64,000 nt of DNA from Gemmatimonadota bacterium (GTDB lineage: Bacteria > Gemmatimonadota > Gemmatimonadetes > Longimicrobiales > Gaopeijiaceae): contig JAJDTB010000009.1 in the NCBI GenBank assembly GCA_022827345.1, positions 62,001 through 126,000 of the forward strand, written 5' to 3'. A program made the translations under genes and the position numbers. This document shows, in pieces, positions 18,176-26,377 of this stretch. Under the pieces are notes generated by a model that was not told the origin of the DNA, did no database searches, and saw only the letters and a program-made list of their open reading frames with translations. Positions within the stretch are counted from its first letter, which is position 1. Every line of letters begins with the position of its first letter.

Positions 18176-19739
18176 CTGTCGGGTCGCCCTTGTCCTACTC
18201 ACACTCGCGTCCGGGACCGGACAGCTCGCCGCCCAGAGTTTCGAGGTCGAGGAAGCGACGATCGCCGATGTGCATGCCGCCTTCCTGTCCGGTGAGCTGA
18301 CCTGCGTCGGCCTGGTGCAGGCGTACCTGGACCGGATCGAGGCGTACGACAAGCAGGGGCCCCGGCTGAACGCCGTTGCCACGCTGAATCCGCGGGCGCT
18401 GGACGAGGCTGCGCGTCTGGACGAGGCCCTCGCGGCCGGCGGGCTCACGGGACCGCTGCACTGCATCCCGGTGCTGCTCAAGGACCAGGTCGAGACCAGC
18501 GACATGCGCACGACATACGGCTCCGCGCTCTTTGCCGACTTCGTGCCGGAGCGGGACGCGACGATCGTGACGCGGATGAAGGACGCGGGCGCGATCATCC
18601 ACGCCAAGGCGAACATGGGCGAGTTCGCGTCGCGCTACGTGGGGTCGGGGTTCGGCGTGATCCGCAATGCGTACGACCCGCTCCGCAACCCGAGCGGGTC
18701 CTCGGGCGGGACGAGTGTGGGAATAGCGGCCAACTTCGGCATGGTCGGGATCGGCGAGGACACGGGCGGTTCGATCCGCGGTCCGGCGGCGGTGGCGTCG
18801 CTGGTGGGGCTGCGGCCGACGCTCGAGTTGGTGAGCCGCTTCGGCCTGATGCCGGCCAACCCCACGACCGACACGCAGGGCCCGATCACGCGCACCGTGA
18901 TGGACGCGGCCATTCTTCTGAGCGCGATCGCGGGGTACGATCCGAACGATCCCGTGACCGCTCGTGCGGCGGGGCACGTGCCGGAGTCGTATGAGGGCGG
19001 ACTTGGCAGCGACGGGCTGGAAGGGGCGCGCATCGGGGTCATCCGCGATCCGATGGATCAGTCGGTGGACCCGGACTCGGAGGGATTCCGGCAGGTTCGC
19101 GCCCGCGTGGACGCGGCGGTGGCGGATCTGCGGCGGCTCGGGGCCGAGGTGGTGGACGGTGTCGCGATCGCCGGCATCGAGACGGTGAACCCGGTGTTCG
19201 GGAGCAACGTCTTCGAGACGGAGGAGGCGACGGACGCCTACCTGGCTGAGCATGCGAACGCCCCGTACCGGACGCTGAGGTCGATCCTGCTGACGGGGCG
19301 GGTCACGCCGTGGCGGGCTGCGGGAATGGGGGGACTGCTGGGCAAGTCGACCAGCGATCCGGGTTACGGGGCATACCTGCAGGCTCGCGACCGGATCCGG
19401 CGCGATGTCCTTGTGGCCATGGCCGACCACGACCTCGACGCGCTCCTCTACGCCACCTTCGACCACCCGGTGACGCTGATTGCGGAGGACGCGGAGACCA
19501 ACCCCGCGCCGGCGGATCGGTACGGGCTCGGCGACAACCGGCTGCTCAGCCCGATCACGGGGTTCCCGGCGCTGACCGTGCCCGGAGGGTTCACGCCGGA
19601 CGGGTTGCCGGTGGGGATCGAGTTCTTGGGGCGCCCTTTCACCGAGGCGATGCTGCTGCGGTTCGGGTACGCGTTCGAGCAGGGGACGGGGTATCGGCGG
19701 CCGCCGGAGAGTGCGCCGCCGTTGGATGGTGGGAGATAA
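18162..19739 (+). CDS. Exported amidase-signature hydrolase
   Basis: A 525-residue amidase with a short signal peptide (VALVLLTLASGTGQLAAQS). The Ser-cisSer-Lys triad can be placed: lysine in IPVLLKDQVETS, serines in NPSGSSGGTSVG and GEDTGGSIRGPAA. It resembles GatA by fold, but export and the lack of a GatB neighbour argue for a periplasmic amide hydrolase. The ATG lies inside a palindrome with no Shine-Dalgarno sequence upstream, so the message may be leaderless or controlled by a repressor at the start codon. GC content and codon use match neighbours after the first five codons (MLTLH). Confidence 0.88.
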   Translation: MLTLHCRVALVLLTLASGTGQLAAQSFEVEEATIADVHAAFLSGELTCVGLVQAYLDRIEAYDKQGPRLNAVATLNPRALDEAARLDEALAAGGLTGPLHCIPVLLKDQVETSDMRTTYGSALFADFVPERDATIVTRMKDAGAIIHAKANMGEFASRYVGSGFGVIRNAYDPLRNPSGSSGGTSVGIAANFGMVGIGEDTGGSIRGPAAVASLVGLRPTLELVSRFGLMPANPTTDTQGPITRTVMDAAILLSAIAGYDPNDPVTARAAGHVPESYEGGLGSDGLEGARIGVIRDPMDQSVDPDSEGFRQVRARVDAAVADLRRLGAEVVDGVAIAGIETVNPVFGSNVFETEEATDAYLAEHANAPYRTLRSILLTGRVTPWRAAGMGGLLGKSTSDPGYGAYLQARDRIRRDVLVAMADHDLDALLYATFDHPVTLIAEDAETNPAPADRYGLGDNRLLSPITGFPALTVPGGFTPDGLPVGIEFLGRPFTEAMLLRFGYAFEQGTGYRRPPESAPPLDGGR

Positions 19740-19788
19740 AGTACACATTTTTCTCCACTCTTGGAGGATTATGTATACATTTTCCGCC
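19736..19788. repeat. Imperfect 21-bp direct repeat pair after the amidase gene
   Basis: Units 19736-19756 and 19768-19788 match at 16 of 21 positions, sharing the core GTAYACATTTT. They are AT-rich and start 32 bp apart. The first unit overlaps the amidase stop codon. With the 34-bp element at 19810 they occupy most of the 149-nt gap to the convergent MNT gene. The function is unknown. Confidence 0.55.
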
Positions 19789-19809
19789 ATCGCCCGTCAA
19801 AAGGCGCTT

Positions 19810-19843
19810 TTGTCCGCCAAATCCGGGCAATTCTGGCCGACAA
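19810..19843. repeat. 34-bp near-palindromic element, intergenic copy 2
   Basis: Arms TTGTCCGCCA (19810-19819) and TGGCCGACAA (19834-19843) around a 14-nt centre. The arms are identical to those of the three tandem copies in the PIG-L gene. It lies between the amidase and the MNT nucleotidyltransferase genes, which converge here. Confidence 0.82.
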
Positions 19844-19888
19844 ACGCAAACCTGCGGAACCCTGCTGACATGCAGGGACCGATTGCGA

Positions 19889-20209
19889 CTATCGTTGTCG
19901 CCTCAGCACCACATGGTCGCGCTTGATCTCTTCCCGGAATCGCTCGGGCTGGCGTGCCCAGTCGCGGGCCTCGACCAGGAAGGGAATGTTGGAATCCCTC
20001 AAGGCCTCCCTGAGAGCCCCGAGTTGCCGGAGCGGGATCGGACGCAGGCCCGGCGCGCGCAACACGAGATCGAGGTCGCTGCCATCGTGGCTCCGTCCAT
20101 TCACGCGGCTTCCGTAGGCCCACACTTCCACCCCCGGGAGGGCGCAATCAAGCAGACCCTCGATGACCCGGCGGTGTCTCCGCGACAGATGAAGCCGGTC
20201 AGGCGTCAC
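19889..20209 (-). CDS. MNT-type minimal nucleotidyltransferase (antitoxin partner)
   Basis: A 106-residue nucleotidyltransferase. The catalytic signature is YGSRVNGRSHDGSDLDL, with the GS and DxD elements in normal spacing, preceded by LPGVEVW. It overlaps the end of the upstream HEPN gene; GTG 20209 preceded by GAGG is chosen, and ATG 20227 is a possible longer start. In characterised pairs the MNT protein AMPylates and so neutralises the HEPN RNase. It is short but complete for a minimal MNT. Confidence 0.86.
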   Translation of the reverse strand: MTPDRLHLSRRHRRVIEGLLDCALPGVEVWAYGSRVNGRSHDGSDLDLVLRAPGLRPIPLRQLGALREALRDSNIPFLVEARDWARQPERFREEIKRDHVVLRRQR

Positions 20210-20669
20210 GCGGCACCTCGAGTCCATCGGCAAGCACCCTCGCGTCGGCGAGGAACCGGGGAAGCAGGGCAAGGGTTGCCTCTGCGAAGACCTTCCCGTA
20301 GTCATGCGCCGTTTCGTTACGGTTGTCCCGATACTCCAGCCACCGTTCGCAGGCGTCCGCGCTGATCAAGCCGTACCTGGACGCGTAGCGAAAGACATCC
20401 TTGAAGACGAGGCGGTCGACCTGGCGATTGTTGGCGAAATACGGAGCCAGTCGCTTCCGCAGCAGTTTGCCGCTCTGTTCGAGCACCAGTTCGAATTCCT
20501 TTACGCAGGCGGCCCGGAAGACGTCATACTCGATGTCGTCGGGATTGCACTGATCGAGGGACGCCAGGGCGTGTTCCAGAGTGCCGAGGCATCGGTTCAG
20601 GAAGGTGGTGTCGACAGCTGGCGAGGGACGCGGCCGGCTCATCGGGTTGGCTGTAGGGTCATGGGGCAT
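20199..20669 (-). CDS. HEPN-family (HI0074-type) toxin partner of MNT
   Basis: A 156-residue, all-helical protein of the HI0074/nucleotidyltransferase-substrate-binding HEPN group. Key segments are FRAACVKEFELVLEQSGKLL, the region around VFKDVFRYASRYGLIS, and the HEPN RNase motif R-N-E-T-A-H (Rx4H) followed by DYGK. It precedes and overlaps the MNT gene, the standard HEPN/MNT order. ATG 20669 or 20642 may be the start; neither has a clear ribosome site. Confidence 0.86.
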   Translation of the reverse strand: MPHDPTANPMSRPRPSPAVDTTFLNRCLGTLEHALASLDQCNPDDIEYDVFRAACVKEFELVLEQSGKLLRKRLAPYFANNRQVDRLVFKDVFRYASRYGLISADACERWLEYRDNRNETAHDYGKVFAEATLALLPRFLADARVLADGLEVPRDA

Positions 20670-20758
20670 CTGCGTTGCGGGGGTCGGTCCCTCAAGTTAG
20701 GCTGGCCGTTCGGGCGCGGGAATGTTCAGATGCGCCCAATTTGCCTCGGGAGGCGCTC

Positions 20759-21955
20759 GTGAAGCCGAATCCTCTCCTTGCGCTGCTGATTCCGGCCAGC
20801 CTGGCCTGCGAGCAAGGCCGGTCCACCGCGACGCTCGCAACCACCGTCCGCGACAGCGCGGGCATCCGGATCGTCGAGAACGCCGCACCGCCCGAAGGGT
20901 CACGGCTGGGATGGACGATCGGGCCGGAGCCCACCGTCACCATCGGAGTCGCGGAGGGCGAGGAGCCCTACATGCTCTACGGGGCCATCGACGCCGCCAG
21001 GCTCGACGACGGACGCATTGTCGTCGCGAATATCGGCACGAACGAGTTGCGGGTCTTCGACGCAGCGGGGACCCATCTCGCGACCTGGGGCGGGAGGGGC
21101 GAGGGTCCGGGCGAGTTCAGGAGCCTCTGGCGAGTCGAACCCTGGCCGGGAGACTCGATCATCGCCTGGTACGCGCCGCGCCTGGGGGTTTCCGTGTTCG
21201 ACGCGCAGGGGAACCACGGCCGCTCCTTCACTCTCGCGCACAACGAGGCTGTCACGCCCATGCAGTCGTTTCGGCCCGAGTACGCCACCCGCGACGGATC
21301 GATCCTGGCGATTCACCTGCCCGAGGATGCGGACACCATCGTGGCGCAGCTCCGGGGCCCGGAAGGAGAAGTCCTGAGTTCGCTCGGGACGCACCCGGGC
21401 ATGGAACCGTACCTCTACCGTGACGGCGAGCGGTCGATGCTCTTCTGGACGATCTTCGGACGCGAGCCGGTGTGGGCCGCCTGGGGCGACCTGGTCGTCG
21501 TCGGCCATACCGGCAGCTACGAACTGAAGGCGTTCCGGGCGGACGGCTCGGTGGCCAGGATCGTGAGGCGCGATCATGTGGCGCACGCGACCACCGAGGG
21601 CGATGTCGACGCCTACATCGAGCGCCAGGCCGGCTACAGCACCCTCACACCGGCGGCCGAATCGCGGCGTCGGTACGAGTCCGTTCCGGTCGCGGAGCAC
21701 TTTCCGGCGTTCGAGTCGGTGAGGTCCGACGCGGTAGGCCACCTCTGGGTTGCGGAGTACGAATTCTCGGAGGAAGAGCGGCCCCCGCGACTCTGGACCG
21801 TCTTCGATCCGGAAGGCCGGGCGCTGGGCTACGTGGAGACGCCAGAGGGTCTGTGGATCCACGAGATCGGGGATGACCATGTCCTGGGGACGACCTATGA
21901 CGAACTCGACGTGGAGCGTGTGCAGCTGTGGGCGCTGGAGCGGTCGGAAGGCTGA
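20759..21955 (+). CDS. Six-bladed beta-propeller lipoprotein (paralogue A)
   Basis: A 398-residue protein. It starts at GTG 20759 with GGGAGG 5 nt upstream and a lipoprotein-like signal ending PASLACEQ. The rest is a six-bladed propeller with repeated blades such as DGRIVVANIGTNELRVFDA, GRGEGPGEFRSLW and LWTVFDPEGRALGYVETP. The GxGPGEF motif is typical of the BF3164/NHL-like propellers common in Bacteroidota and Gemmatimonadota. It is probably an envelope protein that binds an unknown ligand. The following gene is a close duplicate, only 14 nt away. Confidence 0.82.
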   Translation: MKPNPLLALLIPASLACEQGRSTATLATTVRDSAGIRIVENAAPPEGSRLGWTIGPEPTVTIGVAEGEEPYMLYGAIDAARLDDGRIVVANIGTNELRVFDAAGTHLATWGGRGEGPGEFRSLWRVEPWPGDSIIAWYAPRLGVSVFDAQGNHGRSFTLAHNEAVTPMQSFRPEYATRDGSILAIHLPEDADTIVAQLRGPEGEVLSSLGTHPGMEPYLYRDGERSMLFWTIFGREPVWAAWGDLVVVGHTGSYELKAFRADGSVARIVRRDHVAHATTEGDVDAYIERQAGYSTLTPAAESRRRYESVPVAEHFPAFESVRSDAVGHLWVAEYEFSEEERPPRLWTVFDPEGRALGYVETPEGLWIHEIGDDHVLGTTYDELDVERVQLWALERSEG

Positions 21956-21969
21956 AGGAGATGCCGCGA

Positions 21970-23184
21970 ATGAAAGAACGGCTTGCAGCGATTGTCGCAG
22001 GGGTGGTCGCCGCCGCGACCGCGGCGTGCCAGGGGGGCGGCGACGATCCGGCCGGGCTCCACAGTGAAGTCCGGGACAGCGCCGGCATCCGGATCGTCGA
22101 GAATGCCGCACCGCCCGAAGGGTCCCGGCTGGGATGGACGATCGGGCCGGAGCCGACCGTCTCCATCGGCGTCCTCGACGGCGAGGGACCCTACATGCTC
22201 TACCGGGCGTACGATGCCACCATGCTGTCCGACGGGCGGATCGTGGTGGCGAACACCGGCACCCAGGAACTGCGCGTGTTCGACCGGTCCGGGACGCATG
22301 TAGCGACCTGGGCCGGCGCCGGTCAGGGCCCGGGCGAATTCACCGATCTCTCCCAGATCGAGCCCTGGCCGGGCGACTCGATCCTGGCCTGGTACGGACC
22401 GCAGCTGGGCTTCTCGGTCTTCGGCCCTGACGGCAACCACGGGCGCAACTTCGTGTTTGTCGACCAGGGGCGCGTCTCCCCCATGCAACGGTTCTGGCCC
22501 GCCGCCGCCGGCAGGGACGGCTCGATCCTGGCGCGGCACATGCCCGAGGCCGCCGACACAATGGTCGTCCAACTCAGAGGCCGCGACGGCGAGGTGGTCG
22601 GCTCGTTCGGGACGCATCCAGGCTATGAGTGGCACCTTCTTGCCGAGGGCGACCGCTCGATCCTGATTCGGAAGAGCCTGGGACGTGAGCCGGTTGCGGC
22701 GCTCTGGGGTGACCTGGTCGTGATCGGCCACACGGGCCGGTACGAGTTGAAGGCCTTCGCGGGGGACGGAACCCTCGCCCGGATCGTCAGGCGTGATCAC
22801 GCGCTCCGCGTCCCGACGGCGGCGGAGGTCAGTGCATACGTCGATACCGAAATGGATCGGAACCGCTGGGCCACCGGGTCGGAGGCCGTGACATTGCGCC
22901 GGCGGTTCGAGGCGGTTCCCGTGGCGGACCACCTCCCCGCCTTCACGTCGATCATGACCGACGCGCTCGGCCACCTCTGGGTCGAGGAGTACGAGTCGCC
23001 CGCCGACCCACGCCCCGTCAGGCTCTGGACCGTTTTCGATCCCGACGGAAGGGTGCTGGGACTTGTCGAGACGCCGAAGGGTCTGACGATCGACGAGGTC
23101 GGGGAAGACTACATCCTGGGTGGTGCGCTGAGCGACCTCGATGTCGAGATGGTGCAGGTGTGGCCGCTGGTGCGGTCACGGTGA
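21970..23184 (+). CDS. Six-bladed beta-propeller lipoprotein (paralogue B)
   Basis: A 404-residue tandem paralogue of the preceding gene, with signal AAIVAGVVAAATAACQGG and probable lipid cysteine. ATG 21970 is chosen because GGAG lies 9 nt upstream; ATG 21961 is too close to it. Nucleotides 22075-22170 are nearly identical to 20850-20945, so the duplication is recent at its 5' end, with divergence later. Blades include NTGTQELRVFDRSGTHVATW and LWTVFDPDGRVLGLVETP. The stop overlaps the end of the convergent ATPase gene by 9 nt. Confidence 0.82.
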   Translation: MKERLAAIVAGVVAAATAACQGGGDDPAGLHSEVRDSAGIRIVENAAPPEGSRLGWTIGPEPTVSIGVLDGEGPYMLYRAYDATMLSDGRIVVANTGTQELRVFDRSGTHVATWAGAGQGPGEFTDLSQIEPWPGDSILAWYGPQLGFSVFGPDGNHGRNFVFVDQGRVSPMQRFWPAAAGRDGSILARHMPEAADTMVVQLRGRDGEVVGSFGTHPGYEWHLLAEGDRSILIRKSLGREPVAALWGDLVVIGHTGRYELKAFAGDGTLARIVRRDHALRVPTAAEVSAYVDTEMDRNRWATGSEAVTLRRRFEAVPVADHLPAFTSIMTDALGHLWVEEYESPADPRPVRLWTVFDPDGRVLGLVETPKGLTIDEVGEDYILGGALSDLDVEMVQVWPLVRSR

Positions 23185-24408
23185 GGGCCAGGGTGGCACA
23201 GCTGGGAGCAGATCGACCATCTCCCGCAGACCGATCGCTTCCGCGCCACCGGGAAGCGGAAAGCGCTCCGCGCCACCGTACACGACAAAGGCCTTTTCGG
23301 GCTTGACGTCGTCGAGCGCGACTCGGAGTTGCCTGGATGACGAGGCTGCAAGCCCGCGCTTGACCTCTATCGCCCACACTGGGCCGCCCGGTAGCTCCAG
23401 CACCAGATCGATCTCCACGCCCGTGGCCGTGCGGTAGAAGCTGGCCTGCGTTCCGTCCGGTGCTGCGCGGATCAGTGCTTCCAAGGCGAACCCCTCCCAA
23501 CTGGTTCCGGCGACCGGGTGACCGAGGACTGCGTCCAGATCTCCCAAACCCAACAGCGTGTGGAGGATGCCGCTGTCTCGAAGATACACCTTGGGCGATT
23601 TTACCAGTCGTTTGCGCACGTTTGCATGGAAGGGAGGCAAGCGGCGAACGAGCAGCAGGTCGACCAGGAGATCGAGGTAGCGCATCACGGTCTTGCCGTC
23701 GACACCGAGGCTGCGAGCCAGCCCGGACGCGTTCCAAAGCCCGCCCTGCGAATGGGCGAGCATGGTCCAGAATCGGCGTAGCGTCTCGGCCGGAATGCGC
23801 GGCCCCAGCATGGGAATGTCACGTTCCAGATAGGTGCGGATGAAGTTCCGGCGCCAGAGAGCGCTTGCGGCGTCGCTGGGGGCCAGGAAGCTTCGCGGGA
23901 ATCCGCCGCGGACCCACAGGCGCGTCGATTCATCCGGCACTATCTCGCGGATGTCCAGCGGGTCGAGCGCGAGGTATCCGATCCGTCCGGCGAGACTTTC
24001 TCCCGACTGGCGCATGAGGTCCATCGAAGCCGATCCGAGGATCAGGAAATGGCCTGCAAGCTCCCCGTCGCGGATGCGGTCGTCGATGATCCCGCGGAGC
24101 ACCTGAAACAGGTGCGGGACTCTGTGGATCTCGTCGAGCACAACCAGCCGATCGCGCACCGAGCCAAGGTAGCCGCGAGCATCCGACAAGCGCTCGATAT
24201 GGGCAGGGTTTTCGAGGTCGAGGTAGAGCCCGGAAACGGAAGCGACTGATCCGGACGGGGCTTCCGCACCGCCAGGCGAATCGGCGATGGCCCGGGCCAA
24301 CGTGGTCTTGCCGACCTGGCGTGGACCAAGCAGGGCGACGGCCGGAAACAGCGTGAGGTGCTCCTGGAGGGTCGACCGTAGTGTGCGTGGGAGGATTGGG
24401 ATGCTCAT
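23176..24408 (-). CDS. AAA-type ATP-binding protein with DUF4143 domain
   Basis: A 410-residue protein with Walker A GPRQVGKTTLARAI (about residue 29), Walker B LVVLDEIH (about 90), sensor FLILGSAS, a central winged-helix region and a C-terminal DUF4143/PD-(D/E)XK-like segment (IDLVLELPGGPVWAIEVKRG). The family is widespread on mobile and accessory DNA and its function is unresolved. The ATG sits in the right arm of a long perfect palindrome (24407-24447) with no separate ribosome site, which suggests autoregulation at the start codon or leaderless translation. An in-frame 27-codon upstream ORF (24427-24510) ends 18 nt before it. Confidence 0.88.
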   Translation of the reverse strand: MSIPILPRTLRSTLQEHLTLFPAVALLGPRQVGKTTLARAIADSPGGAEAPSGSVASVSGLYLDLENPAHIERLSDARGYLGSVRDRLVVLDEIHRVPHLFQVLRGIIDDRIRDGELAGHFLILGSASMDLMRQSGESLAGRIGYLALDPLDIREIVPDESTRLWVRGGFPRSFLAPSDAASALWRRNFIRTYLERDIPMLGPRIPAETLRRFWTMLAHSQGGLWNASGLARSLGVDGKTVMRYLDLLVDLLLVRRLPPFHANVRKRLVKSPKVYLRDSGILHTLLGLGDLDAVLGHPVAGTSWEGFALEALIRAAPDGTQASFYRTATGVEIDLVLELPGGPVWAIEVKRGLAASSSRQLRVALDDVKPEKAFVVYGGAERFPLPGGAEAIGLREMVDLLPAVPPWPSP

Positions 24409-24447
24409 CCTTGCAATATCGGTATGTTATTCCGATATTGCAAGGAT
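24407..24447. promoter_or_regulatory. Perfect 16-bp-arm palindrome over the ATPase start codon
   Basis: Arms ATCCTTGCAATATCGG (24407-24422) and its exact complement CCGATATTGCAAGGAT (24432-24447) flank a 9-nt spacer. The ATPase ATG (24408-24406, minus strand) begins at the edge of one arm. As DNA it could be an operator; as RNA it would form a stable hairpin burying the start. Which of these applies cannot be read from sequence. Confidence 0.75.
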
Positions 24448-24496
24448 ATAAACCTGATCACTCCCGCGGTAGACCGCTTCGTCCGCCCGGACACCA

Positions 24497-24535
24497 TGTA
24501 ATGTAAACATTACACAATGTAATCTGCTGTTTACT
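24497..24535 (-). promoter_or_regulatory. Paired TGTAA-N8-TTACA palindromes upstream of the ATPase gene
   Basis: Dyads 24497-24514 (perfect TGTAA-N8-TTACA) and 24518-24535 (TGTAA-N8-TTACT) are 21 bp apart. Read on the minus strand, the proximal dyad contains an ATG (24510) 4 nt from its edge, as at the other two sites. It opens a 27-codon ORF (M-F-T-L-H...) that is in frame with the ATPase but stops at 24427. The rest of the gap between the ATPase and GMC genes holds the long palindrome and a hairpin. Confidence 0.7.
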
Positions 24536-24565
24536 ACTTGTGTCCTCCAAGCTCCGCTCTTCGTT

Positions 24566-24605
24566 GCCTTTCAGGCGAATAGCGCGGCTATTCCCCTCTC
24601 AAAGC
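24566..24605. terminator. Imperfect 40-nt hairpin downstream of the GMC oxidoreductase gene
   Basis: The core GAATAGC-GCG-GCTATTC (24577-24593) is extended on both sides by partly paired GCCTTT.. and ..AAAGC segments. It lies about 50 nt past the GMC oxidoreductase stop on the minus strand. There is no T-run, so it is a structural candidate terminator only. Confidence 0.4.
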
Positions 24606-24655
24606 GACTTGCCAACGCTGCGCCTCGATGCTCACGCGGGATTATCCACGGACCC

Positions 24656-26377
24656 CTAGATCTCACCCCGCCGGGCCGCCCACACCGCGTAGTGACTGGC
24701 CCTCGCCGCGAACGCCATGTAGGTCAGCGACGGGTTCTGGCACGCAGACGACGTCATGGACGCGCCGTCGATGACGAACAGGTTGGGCACGTCCCACGCC
24801 TGGTTGTGGGCGTTGAGGACGGAAGTTGCGGGATCGCGGCCCATCCGCGCCGTGCCCATTTCGTGGATGGTCAGCCCCGGCGGCGTCATGTCGGTGTCGA
24901 TCGTGATGTCGCGGCCGCCGCCGGCCTCCAGCATCTCGGCGGCCTGGAGGGCGGCGTCGCGCATCATGGCGCGCTCGTTGTCGCTCCAGGCGCAGCTGAT
25001 CCGCAGGGTGGGGATGCCCCATTTGTCGACCTGTCCGGGATCGAGGGCGATGTGGTTCTCTTCCCGCGGGAGGCACTCGCCGAAGCCGCTGATTCCGAAT
25101 GACCAGGGGCCCGGGCGCATCAGGTCGCTCTTGAAATCCGCACCAAACCCCGGCATCGACGTGCCCCGGCCCCAGCCTTCCCTCGTCGCCGAACCCTGGT
25201 ACCCGTAGCCGCGCAGGAAGTCGGGCGAAGCGTCGGTGACGTTGCGGAAGCGGGCGATGTAGACGCCGTTGGGACGCCGCCCGCGGGTGGTGCGGTCCCC
25301 CCAGCCGTCGAAGGTGGCGCGCGCGCCGACGCCCATGGTGTGGTCCATGAGGTACTTGCCGAGGACGCCGCTGGAGTTGGCGAGGCCGTCGGGGAAATCG
25401 GCAGACTTCGAGTTGAGGAGGATGCGCGTGGATTCAAGCGCGGAGGCGGCGAGGAAAACGGTGCGGGCGCGGAATTCGAGCTCGTCGCGGGACTCGGCGT
25501 CGATCACGCGGACGCCGGCTGCGCGGCCCCTGCCCGCGTCCCAGATGACCTCCGGCACCACGCTGTTGGGGCGCAACGTCAGGCGGCCGGTGGCTTCGGC
25601 GGCGGGCAGCGTCGCGTTGATCGAGCTGAAGTAGCTGCGGGTGCGGCATCCGCGGTGGCAGGGGCCGCAGTAGTGGCAGGCGCGGCGCCCCTTGTGGTCG
25701 CGGGTGAGAACGGCGGTGCGGCCGATCGTCATGCGCCGGCTGCCGCCGAAGGCCCGGTCGATCGCGCCACGGACGTGCTCTTCGACGCACGACATCTCCA
25801 TCGGCGGGAGGAAGACCCCGTCCGGGACATGCGCCAGCCCCTCTGCGCGCCCGCTGATGCCGACGAAGGCCTCGACGTGGTCGTACCAGGGGGCCAGATC
25901 GGCGTAGCGGATGGGCCAGTCGACGCCGTACCCCTCGCGCGCATTCGCCTCGAAGTCGAGGTCGCTCAGCCGATAGCACTGCCGCGCCCACATGATCGAG
26001 CGGCCCCCCACCTGCCGTCCGCGGATCCACAGGAACGGCTTGTCGGGATCGGTCGTGTACGGGTTCTCGATGTCGTTGACGAAGAACTTGCGGCCCACTT
26101 CGTCGCAGGCGTAGCACTCGCCCTGGACCGGCTGATCGGCCGCCACAGTCTTGCGGTCGTTCCAGCCCCGGTAGGGCATTTCGGAGGTGAGCGTGTGCTC
26201 GGCGTAGTCGCGTTCGGGGACGATCATCGGCCCCGCTTCGAGGACGAGCACGTTGGCGCCGAGTTCGGTGAGCTCCTTGGCGGCCCAGCCGCCCGACATG
26301 CCCGAGCCGACGATGATCGCGTCGTACTCCTGGCGGCGCGGGCGGATGTGGAAGAGATGGCGGCGGGAGATGTTCAT
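24656..26377 (-). CDS. GMC-family oxidoreductase (large FAD subunit)
   Basis: A 573-residue FAD protein of the glucose/alcohol/gluconate dehydrogenase group. FAD-binding signature YDAIIVGSGMSGGWAAKELT (about residue 17), IRGRQVGGRSIMWARQCYRL, a Cys-rich CHYCGPCHRGCRT segment and the C-terminal HEMGTARMG and NPSLTYMAFAARAS motifs are all present. The start at 26377 overlaps the upstream small-subunit stop as ATGA. The partner carries a twin-arginine signal, so the complex is probably exported folded and acts on a sugar or alcohol in the periplasm, passing electrons to a membrane acceptor. Confidence 0.9.
   Translation of the reverse strand: MNISRRHLFHIRPRRQEYDAIIVGSGMSGGWAAKELTELGANVLVLEAGPMIVPERDYAEHTLTSEMPYRGWNDRKTVAADQPVQGECYACDEVGRKFFVNDIENPYTTDPDKPFLWIRGRQVGGRSIMWARQCYRLSDLDFEANAREGYGVDWPIRYADLAPWYDHVEAFVGISGRAEGLAHVPDGVFLPPMEMSCVEEHVRGAIDRAFGGSRRMTIGRTAVLTRDHKGRRACHYCGPCHRGCRTRSYFSSINATLPAAEATGRLTLRPNSVVPEVIWDAGRGRAAGVRVIDAESRDELEFRARTVFLAASALESTRILLNSKSADFPDGLANSSGVLGKYLMDHTMGVGARATFDGWGDRTTRGRRPNGVYIARFRNVTDASPDFLRGYGYQGSATREGWGRGTSMPGFGADFKSDLMRPGPWSFGISGFGECLPREENHIALDPGQVDKWGIPTLRISCAWSDNERAMMRDAALQAAEMLEAGGGRDITIDTDMTPPGLTIHEMGTARMGRDPATSVLNAHNQAWDVPNLFVIDGASMTSSACQNPSLTYMAFAARASHYAVWAARRGEI

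Noticed and set aside
21895-22974. Minus-strand frames over the propeller genes
   Set aside because: They mirror each other only because the underlying plus-strand genes are duplicates; no motif or ribosome site supports them.
24541-24655. A tRNA or other structured RNA gene in the ATPase/GMC gap
   Set aside because: There is a hairpin, but no T-loop GTTCRA sequence, acceptor pairing or conserved RNA signature.
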